From: an uncultured Clostridia bacterium
Lineage (GTDB): Bacteria > Bacillota_A > Clostridia > Christensenellales > Aristaeellaceae
Assembly (NCBI GenBank): GCA_947165745.1
Contig: CAMVBO010000095.1
Location: 1-6,832 of the forward strand
Direction of reading: 5' to 3'
Length of the DNA stretch: 6,832 bases
The position numbers and the translations under genes are program-made. Shown in pieces: positions 1 to 6,268 of this stretch. The notes under the pieces were generated by a model, which did no database searches, was not told the origin of the DNA, and worked only from the letters and a program-made list of their open reading frames with translations. Positions within the stretch are counted from its first letter, which is position 1. Each line of letters starts with the position of its first letter.

Positions 1-19
1 TCACTCGCTTTCTCTCTCG

Positions 20-48
20 ATTATACCATACCTCCTCGAATTAATCAG
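20..48 (-). promoter_or_regulatory. Possible leftward extended -10 promoter
   Basis: On the minus strand, positions 25-20 read TATAAT, preceded by TGG, which gives an extended -10 (TG-N-TATAAT). Seventeen bases upstream is only a weak -35 match (CTGATT, 48-43). Transcription would run left, out of the window, towards an unseen gene. The TA that borders the left repeat element (57-58) lies just upstream, so that insertion left this candidate promoter intact but replaced its upstream sequence. The call rests on motif matching alone. Confidence 0.35.
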
Positions 49-58
49 TAGCTACTTA

Positions 59-283
59 GAGTGTGTTTCTAAAGTCCGGGATGTGCAGTTTCGAGCGTAT
101 CAGGCTGCATTTCAAGGCGATTTTCCGAAGGCTTACTGGCATCGAGCGCCCGGAAAACAGTCCAGCGGACTGTTTTCAGCGAGATGGGGCCGGCAGGCCC
201 GTGGATGCAAGTCAAGGGAAACCAACGCAGAAATGCAGTTCAAGACGCCGAAAATGCATGTTCAGGATTTTAGAAACACACTC
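59..283 (+). mobile_element. MITE-like element, copy 1
   Basis: This is a 225-bp non-coding element. Its ends are perfect 15-bp inverted repeats, GAGTGTGTTTCTAAA at 59-73 and its complement at 269-283, flanked by TA at 57-58 and 284-285, which fits a TA target duplication. The inverted similarity continues imperfectly inward for about 68 bp on each side, so the whole unit can fold back. The centre holds a strong hairpin: an 11-bp perfect stem, 153-163 paired with 167-177, around the loop AGC. A second hairpin pairs 187-191 (GGGCC) with 196-200 (GGCCC). No transposase is encoded, and short ORFs inside are incidental. A TA duplication is typical of IS630/Tc1-mariner and of some IS5-group transposases, either of which could mobilise it in trans. 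Bases 59-217 are identical to copy 2 at 6044-6202. Confidence 0.88.
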
Positions 284-285
284 TA

Positions 286-420
286 ATCTCAAAGCTTCAT
301 TTCTTTTGCTGGGAATTCTATCGGTGACAGACTGATGGTTCCACCGTGCCTGCGCGTTCTCGGAGCTCGGCCACGCGGGCGGAAGGGCGGCGGCGTTCAT
401 GCATGCGACGCCGCGCGGCA
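286..420. other. Intergenic region without a gene
   Basis: This stretch lies between the left element and the end of the transporter gene. I see no coding frame with a ribosome site. A 7-bp hairpin is possible (390-396 paired with 408-414, loop containing ATGCAT), but it has no T-tract, so it is not a convincing intrinsic terminator for the operon that ends here. Confidence 0.5.
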
Positions 421-1785
421 TCATGCCGGCCCGAAGCCCAGGACCCTGCGCATGCATCGGCGCTCCTTGACACAGCTCATGATGAACCAGTAGATCTGGC
501 TTGTCAGGGACGCAATCCAAATGCCCCAGACGCCGCAGGACAGCGCCGATGTCAGCATGAAGGCCACTGCCGGATTGATGAACAGCACGCAGATCGTCGC
601 CATGATCCTGGGCGATTTCACATCGCCCATGCCGCGCATGGCAGCGACATTGATGATGCGGATGATCTGCAGAAGCGTCAGCGCGGCCGCGACATAAGTA
701 TAGGAAATACCATGCGCGATGGCTTCAGCATCCCGGAAGAACTGGCTGTAAAATCTGTGCGCGCCAAGGATATAGACGGCGCTGAGCGCTATGGATACCA
801 CAGCGCCCACGATCTGGCTCAGGCGGACATAATCCTTGACCTCCCGGTATTGCCTGGCGCCCATTTTCTGTCCTGTCAGTGTTAACACCGCGGCCTGAAG
901 GCCGTCGCCAAAGGAAAAAGAGTAACCGAGCAATATCATCGTGACGGAGTAGACCGCCGTCTGATCCGAGGGCAGGCCGGAAATGATGATACTGGAAATC
1001 AAAAAGCCGATGCGGGTGAAGAGGTTTTCGGCCACGGTGTTGCCCGCCTTCACGCGGACATTTTTCATGATATCGGGATCTCTCCTTGGGGTAAACAGGC
1101 CTTTGAGCGTCAAAAAACCCGACTGTGTGGACAGCAACACGATACTGGTGACGCAGGCAGCCGCCATGCCGCATACGGTGCCCAGCGCGTCTCCCAGCAC
1201 GCCGAGCTTCGGGAAGCCACAGCGGCCTTCAATCAGCAGGTAGTTGGCGAAGATGTCCACCACGCCCATCACGATGCTGGAAATCAAGGTCAGGGGCGTC
1301 TTCCCGATGCCTATCAGGGCTGCGTTCAGCACGATGGACATGGCGTTGAACACCAGAAAGAACATGATAATGCGGAAGAAGCTGACGGACAAGCCGACAG
1401 TGTCCGGCTGGCGATTGCATATCGACATGATGGGCCTGGCCAGCAGGCCTGCGAGAATGCCGACGACAAGGGAGAGGATCACCGTGATCCGCAGGATCGT
1501 CTGGAAATAGGCGTTGGCCTCCTCCCTGTCATGGCGGCCCAGGGCCTGCGCCACGAAAACGGATACGGTTGTGCCCAAGGCGAAGAAGATCGACAAGATG
1601 ATGAGCTTTGGCTGGGATGTGAACGAAACCGCGGAGACCGCGCCTTTCCCAAGGCCTGAAATCATCTTCGTGTCGATGGTGCTGATGATCACAGAAATGA
1701 TGCTCTCAATCACAGCAGGGACTCCGATGACAATAATCTGCTTCAGCTTTGCCAACCTGCCGACCTTTTGGATGGGTTCTTCCAT
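421..1785 (-). CDS. MATE family efflux transporter
   Basis: This encodes a 454-aa integral membrane protein of the multidrug and toxic compound extrusion family (NorM/DinF-like). Such proteins use a Na+ or H+ gradient to export organic cations, drugs or metabolites. Two similar MatE halves are visible, about residues 15-175 and 240-400. Hydrophobic segments suit about 12 membrane helices. Family-like motifs include VFVAQALGRHDREEA in the first half, and TGQKMGARQYREV and MRGMGDVKSPR in the second. The length is normal for the family and the C-terminus looks complete. The start at 1785 follows a GAGAGG ribosome site at a slightly long spacing. The gene begins 31 bp after the stop of the Csx19-like gene on the same strand, so it is probably the last gene of the same transcript. 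The substrate cannot be read from the sequence. Whether it works with the CRISPR-like genes or is a passenger is open. Confidence 0.93.
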   Translation of the reverse strand: MEEPIQKVGRLAKLKQIIVIGVPAVIESIISVIISTIDTKMISGLGKGAVSAVSFTSQPKLIILSIFFALGTTVSVFVAQALGRHDREEANAYFQTILRITVILSLVVGILAGLLARPIMSICNRQPDTVGLSVSFFRIIMFFLVFNAMSIVLNAALIGIGKTPLTLISSIVMGVVDIFANYLLIEGRCGFPKLGVLGDALGTVCGMAAACVTSIVLLSTQSGFLTLKGLFTPRRDPDIMKNVRVKAGNTVAENLFTRIGFLISSIIISGLPSDQTAVYSVTMILLGYSFSFGDGLQAAVLTLTGQKMGARQYREVKDYVRLSQIVGAVVSIALSAVYILGAHRFYSQFFRDAEAIAHGISYTYVAAALTLLQIIRIINVAAMRGMGDVKSPRIMATICVLFINPAVAFMLTSALSCGVWGIWIASLTSQIYWFIMSCVKERRCMRRVLGFGPA

Positions 1786-1816
1786 AGGGCTTCACGCCTC
1801 TCTGCTTCCGAATTGT

Positions 1817-2230
1817 TCAGCGATCCTGCTTGCAGCCGATCCTGTAGTTATCCAGCGTCAATGTATCGCATTCGGAATAGCGAAATCGGTTCATGATCGT
1901 CAGCTTCCGCGGCAATCTGCCAGTATCGGCATATTGTGGCTTCACGAGGACCTCCTCCTCAAACAACAGGTCGGGTTCCATCTCGCGCTCCTCCGCCCGG
2001 GTGAAGAGCTGCTCAATCCAATCGCCGGCGGACTCCCTGTAAATGCGGCGGCATTCTCTTTCTTCGTCGAACAGGTGGCATTCCCAGGGCATCTCGTCCC
2101 GGAGCGCCTTGCAGCCTTCAAAAATCAGCTCCCCATCCTTGATCGTGTAGGATTCAAAAACCAGCCTGTCCTGATAGAAGGCGAGGATATAGCCCTTTTT
2201 CGGCGCATTGATTTTAAGAAAGGAATCCAT
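1817..2230 (-). CDS. Small type III-D accessory protein, Csx19-like
   Basis: This encodes a 137-aa soluble acidic protein. An in-frame ATG at 2251 would give 144 aa. I prefer the ATG at 2230 because GGAGGTGGAG lies just upstream. The start lies inside the last codons of the csx10-like gene (17-bp overlap), which implies translational coupling. It has no signal peptide or membrane segment. The layout is a beta-rich start (GYILAFYQDRLVFE, residues 13-26), then CHLFDEERECRRIYR (51-65), and a C-terminal LDNYRIG. This resembles my recollection of Csx19 (TIGR03984), a small protein of unknown biochemical role encoded beside csx10 in type III-D loci. The RLFNE..E-like core here reads HLFDEEREC. The position next to csx10 supports the call as much as the sequence does. 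A profile search would be needed to exclude an unrelated small protein. Confidence 0.5.
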   Translation of the reverse strand: MDSFLKINAPKKGYILAFYQDRLVFESYTIKDGELIFEGCKALRDEMPWECHLFDEERECRRIYRESAGDWIEQLFTRAEEREMEPDLLFEEEVLVKPQYADTGRLPRKLTIMNRFRYSECDTLTLDNYRIGCKQDR

Positions 2231-3959
2231 CGCTCTCCACCTCCAGTCCATCGAGATACCACCGGATCAGCTTATCGTCGGAAATAAATGGATCAAAGCG
2301 ATCTCTTATGTCCCGAAGCAGCTCCAGGGGCGGTGCGTTTTCCGACTTTCCATCGCTTCGCGCATCCCTTTGATCGATCACGGCCAGGGACTTGACCCTT
2401 CGTTGCAGGATCATTTCGAGAACGCGGCGGATCAGATTCGTTGAAATGCTCGCGCTCCGAAAAGTCATGGGGTATTCGAGGCCGTATTTTTCGGGCGCCC
2501 TTTGCTCCGCCGCCCTGTAGTAGCCGTCCAGAGCGGGATAGGCCATGATCTCTCCGTAGCCATCCCGCGTGCGCTCACCGATAAAAGCGTGAAGCAGCGG
2601 AGCGATATCTATCGGCTGGCCATCCACGGTCTCAAGGCGCATCACGGAGCCCTTCGCAAGGCACCGGGACACCATGCCGTCCTGCTGCCACCGGGGATTT
2701 GGGCTGCAGTCCATGTAAACGCTCATGTATTTTCCCACGATTCGCAGCCTTCCGGGGGCGTTCAGAACGCGCTCAACCTCCTCCAGGAAGCCCTCCGCGC
2801 TCGTGTCCTGCATCCCCCTGCTATTGAGGATCAGCGCATGGGACAGGCAGCTTACATCAAAGCGCCTGGCAAGGCGTTCCGCCCTGATTTCCGCCGCTGC
2901 CAGCCGCTCGGCGCCGACGCGCACATCCCCAAAGCCCTCCCGGGTCAGGCTGCCCATCGTCATGTGCTTATGCGCCTTCAAAAACATCAGCAGCGCCTTG
3001 AGGTCGGAATCCGATCCGTAGATCACGCCCCTGAACATCTGTCCGCAGCTCAGCGCATCGACCATTTTGCCATCCCGCGAGGCGATTCGCTCCGTCTCCG
3101 GCTTTGTATAGATCGTAAGCCTGTTTTCGAAGCTCCGGGCATAGGCGTCGCCGACGCCGACATCCTGCTCGACCCTGCTCGGGTCCTTTCCGGGAGAGAG
3201 CCGATAATGGAGCCGCTTTTTATCCAGCTTGACCAGGGACATGCACAGCGGCAGCGGAAGCAGCCGCGCGCGCTCCTCGCTGATATAGGCGTTTGAAAAG
3301 GTCATCCTCCGAAGCATGGCCTTCATGTCGTCATCGGCAAACGCTTCCAGCGCGTCCCGGAAAATCATGCCCGGCACATAGGTGATCGTGCTGGGGCCAT
3401 CCTCGTAGGGGGCATGGATGCACAGCGGCGTGACGGGCATGACGCTGTATTCCAGCCTGTCATGGATCAACTCCTCGGAGGGCTGTTCCCATCGGGGCCC
3501 GCCCTGCGCCTCCTCGCACAGGCTGCACTCTACCTCCCCGGATATGTCCTCCATACATATTCCGATATGTCTGACAGACTGGAGGGCGCGCTCAAAGGCA
3601 TCCCTGTCTTCGACTGCCTCCACTGCCGCGTAGAAATCCTGACCGGCCCTGAGATAGCGCATCCATTCCCCTGTTCGCGGGAGCCGCTTTTTATCGGTAA
3701 AGCAGGCGGTGATCAGCGGAACGATGTCGCTCCGAAGCCGCGCCAGCTTTTCCGCCTGCGCGGCTAATCCAAGATAGCCCTCGGGAAGCGCAAAGCCGAC
3801 ATGCCGCCCCCCGATGACCGACGCCGGCAACAGCCTGGCGATGGGAATGCGGGGGATACCTATCCGATCCACCGGAATATCGTAGCGGAAGCCTTCCGAC
3901 AGCTTCATGTCGTTTTCAAAAGCGACGTTTCCGATCAGCCTGATTCGGATCTCAGCCAT
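2214..3959 (-). CDS. csx10: Csx10-like RAMP protein (type III-D), two RAMP domains
   Basis: This encodes a 581-aa RAMP-superfamily protein. In type III-D complexes Csx10 is the Cas5-type subunit that sits with Cas10 and holds the 5' handle of the crRNA. The first domain (about 1-170) opens with a beta strand and then YDIPVDRIGIPRIPIARLLP (26-45), which corresponds to the family's 'D..GiP.iPg..lkg' segment. The second domain has YVPGMIFRDALE (194-205), matching 'YIPGSaLRGAL' with a lost glycine. It continues with MTFSNAYISEERARLLPLPL (219-238) and then SLVKLDK, the characteristic 'f.nAyP...PtPls...K' region. Two glycine-rich loops typical of RAMPs are present: MGSLTREGFGDV (335-346) and GERTRDGYGE (461-470). 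It is longer than the roughly 400 aa I would expect; the last 90 residues look helical and charged. Translation starts at an ATG that overlaps the upstream TGA (ATGgcTGA), with AAAGGAGG 5 nt away. Confidence 0.82.
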   Translation of the reverse strand: MAEIRIRLIGNVAFENDMKLSEGFRYDIPVDRIGIPRIPIARLLPASVIGGRHVGFALPEGYLGLAAQAEKLARLRSDIVPLITACFTDKKRLPRTGEWMRYLRAGQDFYAAVEAVEDRDAFERALQSVRHIGICMEDISGEVECSLCEEAQGGPRWEQPSEELIHDRLEYSVMPVTPLCIHAPYEDGPSTITYVPGMIFRDALEAFADDDMKAMLRRMTFSNAYISEERARLLPLPLCMSLVKLDKKRLHYRLSPGKDPSRVEQDVGVGDAYARSFENRLTIYTKPETERIASRDGKMVDALSCGQMFRGVIYGSDSDLKALLMFLKAHKHMTMGSLTREGFGDVRVGAERLAAAEIRAERLARRFDVSCLSHALILNSRGMQDTSAEGFLEEVERVLNAPGRLRIVGKYMSVYMDCSPNPRWQQDGMVSRCLAKGSVMRLETVDGQPIDIAPLLHAFIGERTRDGYGEIMAYPALDGYYRAAEQRAPEKYGLEYPMTFRSASISTNLIRRVLEMILQRRVKSLAVIDQRDARSDGKSENAPPLELLRDIRDRFDPFISDDKLIRWYLDGLEVESDGFLS

Positions 3960-4242
3960 TCTGGCCTCCTTTCCCGGGACAGGCCGGGGCTTCCGGAATA
4001 AACGGCATTACCGTCAGCGCGTCATACCAGGTTGCGAAGGTGTTTTTGTTATCATCCCTGTAAAAGGGTGCGCCGAGCAAAGCCTCCAGATCGATCCCTT
4101 TCTCCTTCAAACGGTGCAGCTGCTCCATGTAAACGATCCTTTCGAGGCTGTAGCCTTCACCCAAACGAATCACTCTGCGCATACCGTATTCCCGTTTCAG
4201 GCGATGCAGCGCGCGTACGCGCTCCCGAAACCTTCCATAGGC
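3952..4242 (-). pseudogene. C-terminal part of the Cas10-like protein beyond an in-frame TAG
   Basis: Directly after the TAG that ends the Cas10-like ORF, the same frame stays open for 96 codons to TGA at 3952-3954. The first 20 codons contain no ATG, GTG or TTG. The first ATG is at 4182, without a clear ribosome site, and would give 76 aa. The segment begins AYGRFRERVRALHRLKREYG, a charged helix, and includes SLERIVYMEQLHRLKEKG and FATWYDALTVMPFI. It reads like the helical C-terminal domain (Cas11-like, D4) that follows the second palm in Cas10 proteins, including a terminal '..yDAl..md..' element. It is preceded across the TAG by NLALRPYCLDEAARDCE. I infer that it was once continuous with 4243-5529, giving about 525 residues. 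A separately translated Cas11-type small subunit starting at 4182 is the main alternative. Confidence 0.7.
3965..3972 (-). promoter_or_regulatory. Strong ribosome binding site of the csx10-like gene
   Basis: The minus strand reads AAAGGAGG, 5 nt before the ATG at 3959. This Shine-Dalgarno site is inside the last codons of the Cas10 tail frame, whose TGA (3952-3954) overlaps the ATG. The site is strong enough to permit independent initiation even if ribosomes stop early at the upstream TAG (4243-4245). Confidence 0.8.
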
Positions 4243-5529
4243 CTATTCACAATCCCTCGCCGCCTCGTCCAGGCAGTAGGGCCGCAGCGCCAGGTTCACA
4301 TTCGCGTCCGTCACAAAGGACTTCTCCCGGAGCAGATCCAGTTCCTGATAATAGGCGCTGTCGCAGATCTGAAAGTCAATCCAGTTGCCGGCAAGGCCAT
4401 TCCTGAGGTTTTTTTCCAGCTTGGCCGTCTTTTTGGCGCTCTCACAGCATTTCTCAGCCATCGTAAAGGCTGTGTGGAAGTCGCTCTCCTCTGTCATGAA
4501 GCATATGCCGCCGCAGCAATACAGCGGGATGCGCTGCCCATCCACCTCTCCGATGGACGCATCTTTCAGGTTTCCGAAGAAAAAGTCCATGAACGGAAAC
4601 GCCAGCTCCGCGTTGCACATGCAGTTGATGTCATCGCCATTGTTGTGGATGATCTGAAACTCATGGGCAAAGTCCGGGTCGTCGCGGCCCAGCTCCCCGT
4701 AGTATGCCCGCAGCTGAGCGACGGTCTTCTCCATGATGCCTTTATACTGATTGGCGATATTGCCGTTGAGCCGCCTGCGCGTGCGAATGCCCTTCTGGTA
4801 ATCCGGCGTCTGTTGCAATATCCTTCCGATGGTGATGCCGAGGTTGTTGCCATCCACGTGAAGCACGGCCCTGTAGTCCTTTCCATCCGCGCCCCGCGTG
4901 GCGCGCAGCTCCTTCAGGCTGACGACCTCTCCCCGCTTCACAGCCTCCCGACGCCGTATGAGCGAGGCTCGAGAGATATAATCTCCCCGGCTTTGATCCC
5001 GACCGATCACCGGCTGGCCGGTGCGCGCTTCCCGGAGCACGACGGGCAGCGCGCCAAGGGGGTCGGACAGGATGGCCGAGGCCTTGACGTTGTTCAGCTT
5101 TTTGTAGAGTTCGAAGATATCGCGGCCAAGGTCTTCGGTCTTCGCCACAGCTGCCGCCGCCAGGTTCAGGGAATAGGCGTGATCGAGATAATACCTCGAA
5201 ATCTTCCGAATGAGCTTCTGGGCAAGCCGCCCGGTCCTGGCCAGGAACATCGCGTTTCCCGCGGCGCAGATCATGAGCTGAAAAAGCACTTCGTCGTTCT
5301 CAAAATAAGGTATCGGCGCGTCCGGGTCCAGGGACAGATCGTATTCTTCCTTCCGCAGCGGCGGTTCGACGCTCTGAAGCGCAAACCGCATCCCGTCTTC
5401 GAGGATATGCGTCATGAGATCGCTCCCGCCCAGAGTGTCCACATAGGCGTTGGAACGGAACATGAATCTCTGTATCTGCCTTGTATCCAGGATACAAAGC
5501 ACCTCTTTTTCCATCAGATGGCTGTCCAT
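4243..5529 (-). CDS. cas10: Cas10-like palm-domain cyclic-oligonucleotide synthase, interrupted
   Basis: This 428-aa ORF is the large-subunit homologue of type III CRISPR complexes; active Cas10 makes cyclic oligoadenylates from ATP when target RNA is bound. Residues 13-39 (ILDTRQIQRFMF..., then GGSDLM) match the first-palm 'd..giQ.fiF...lr...G.S.l' signature. VDGNNLG (225-231) matches the 'D.D.mG' strand and keeps the first Asp (D226). NNGDD (296-300) is the GGDD motif with Asn for the first Gly and both Asp present. CCGGICF (338-344) and AEKCCESAKKTAK (358-370) complete the second palm. I see no N-terminal HD nuclease domain and no zinc-finger cluster, so it is shorter than canonical Cas10. 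The ATG at 5529 has GAGG 7 nt upstream, and M6 is an alternative start. The ORF ends at a TAG (4243-4245), but the frame continues into a probable C-terminal domain, so it may be non-functional, read through, or functional as a truncated protein. Confidence 0.82.
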   Translation of the reverse strand: MDSHLMEKEVLCILDTRQIQRFMFRSNAYVDTLGGSDLMTHILEDGMRFALQSVEPPLRKEEYDLSLDPDAPIPYFENDEVLFQLMICAAGNAMFLARTGRLAQKLIRKISRYYLDHAYSLNLAAAAVAKTEDLGRDIFELYKKLNNVKASAILSDPLGALPVVLREARTGQPVIGRDQSRGDYISRASLIRRREAVKRGEVVSLKELRATRGADGKDYRAVLHVDGNNLGITIGRILQQTPDYQKGIRTRRRLNGNIANQYKGIMEKTVAQLRAYYGELGRDDPDFAHEFQIIHNNGDDINCMCNAELAFPFMDFFFGNLKDASIGEVDGQRIPLYCCGGICFMTEESDFHTAFTMAEKCCESAKKTAKLEKNLRNGLAGNWIDFQICDSAYYQELDLLREKSFVTDANVNLALRPYCLDEAARDCE

Positions 5530-5594
5530 GGCCTTACCTCTTCATCTACAGATGTCTCTTCCCCAAAGGCACGACAGAAGCCGGAGCCTATGCT

Positions 5595-5972
5595 TCACTC
5601 CGGATCGAAATAACTGTATTTTCTGAATCGTTCAAACACAAACACCGCTCTCTTTTCCGTGGCGCCGTCCGCCCGGAGAGCCTCCTCCGTTTCCCGCCTG
5701 GAGCAGGCGCAGATCACGTTTTCGCCGTCCTTCAGAAGCTTGTCCACGAGCATAAAGAGAAAGGTAAACTCACCGGCCAGAAAGACCGCGTCCGCGCCCA
5801 GCGCCTCTATGCGCGCCGCGAAATCGCCGGCAAGCTTCCGGAGTCCGTCCTCATCCAGCCGGGGATCCACCTGGGGAAAGGGAATATCCAGTATCTCCCC
5901 ATATACGCTCGCGGCCGCCCTCTGGGACGGGCCCCACAGGCGGCTGGGATGATTGCTGCAATTGATCAGCAT
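5595..5972 (-). CDS. Small CARF/ring-nuclease-like protein, tentative
   Basis: This encodes a 125-aa soluble protein and is the first gene of the operon, 65 bp upstream of the Cas10-like start. A GGGGAG ribosome site lies 8 nt before the ATG. The sequence suggests a small Rossmann-like alpha/beta fold: strand 1 MLINCSNHPS (1-10), then YGEILDIPFPQVDP (24-37), a helix, DAVFLAGEFTFLFMLVDKLL (61-80) with a conserved-looking GEF, NVICACSRRETEE (85-97), and a terminal basic strand VFVFERFRKYSYF (110-122). The N-terminal 'LiN.SNHP' resembles what I recall of small CARF-related families linked to type III CRISPR (Csx15 and relatives), which bind or cleave cyclic oligoadenylate. Next to a cyclase-type Cas10, a role in sensing or degrading its product is plausible but inferred. 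I do not recognise it well enough for a family name. Its identity as a real gene is much more certain than its function. Confidence 0.5.
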   Translation of the reverse strand: MLINCSNHPSRLWGPSQRAAASVYGEILDIPFPQVDPRLDEDGLRKLAGDFAARIEALGADAVFLAGEFTFLFMLVDKLLKDGENVICACSRRETEEALRADGATEKRAVFVFERFRKYSYFDPE

Positions 5973-6043
5973 GGCGTTCGCTCCCCGTCTATTTCCATTA
6001 GTTTTCCAATCGCCGTACCATGCGCGGCCTATGTCTGTCTCTA

Positions 6044-6268
6044 GAGTGTGTTTCTAAAGTCCGGGATGTGCAGTTTCGAGCGTATCAGGCTGCATTTCAA
6101 GGCGATTTTCCGAAGGCTTACTGGCATCGAGCGCCCGGAAAACAGTCCAGCGGACTGTTTTCAGCGAGATGGGGCCGGCAGGCCCGTGGATGCAAGTCAA
6201 GGAAAAGCAACACAGAAATGCAGCCAAATCCGCTGAAAATGCGCTTCGGGGATTTTAGAAACACACTC
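6044..6268 (+). mobile_element. MITE-like element, copy 2
   Basis: This is the second 225-bp copy, in the same orientation as copy 1 and separated from it by about 5.76 kb. It has the same perfect 15-bp terminal repeats (6044-6058 and 6254-6268), with TA at 6042-6043 and 6269-6270. The 11-bp-stem hairpin lies at 6138-6162 and the GGGCC/GGCCC hairpin at 6172-6185. The right arm (6203-6268) differs from copy 1 at 15 of 66 positions, while the preceding 159 bp are identical. In this copy the two arms pair somewhat better; for instance GGCTGCATTTC of the left arm has an exact partner in the right arm. It lies between a broken flavin reductase gene and the first gene of the Cas10 operon, about 70 bp from that start codon. 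Confidence 0.88.

Noticed and set aside
1..58. Left flank as the missing 3' half of the flavin reductase gene, displaced by cassette insertion
   Set aside because: The minus-strand translation of this stretch has closely spaced stop codons and no flavin reductase similarity.
63..335. Short ORFs (60-90 codons) inside both repeat elements
   Set aside because: They differ in length and frame ending between copies, have no ribosome sites, and cross palindromic structure. The element looks non-coding.
390..414. Hairpin after the MATE gene as an intrinsic terminator
   Set aside because: The stem is only 7 bp with an 11-nt loop and no T-tract follows on the minus strand.
1514..2287. A 257-codon plus-strand open frame
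   Set aside because: It is the antisense of the MATE and Csx19-like genes. The minus-strand frames show clear membrane-helix and conserved motifs, and this one does not.
4243..4245. Genome-wide TAG reassignment as the reason for the split cas10
   Set aside because: The long intact genes end in TGA or TAA and contain no internal TAG, and the only other TAG stop (6268-6270) leads straight into repeat sequence. One site is not evidence for recoding.
3907..5613. A 568-codon open frame on the plus strand
   Set aside because: It lies antisense to the Cas10-like gene and the start of the csx10-like gene, has no family-like motifs or proper ribosome site, and is explained by GC-rich codon use on the opposite strand.
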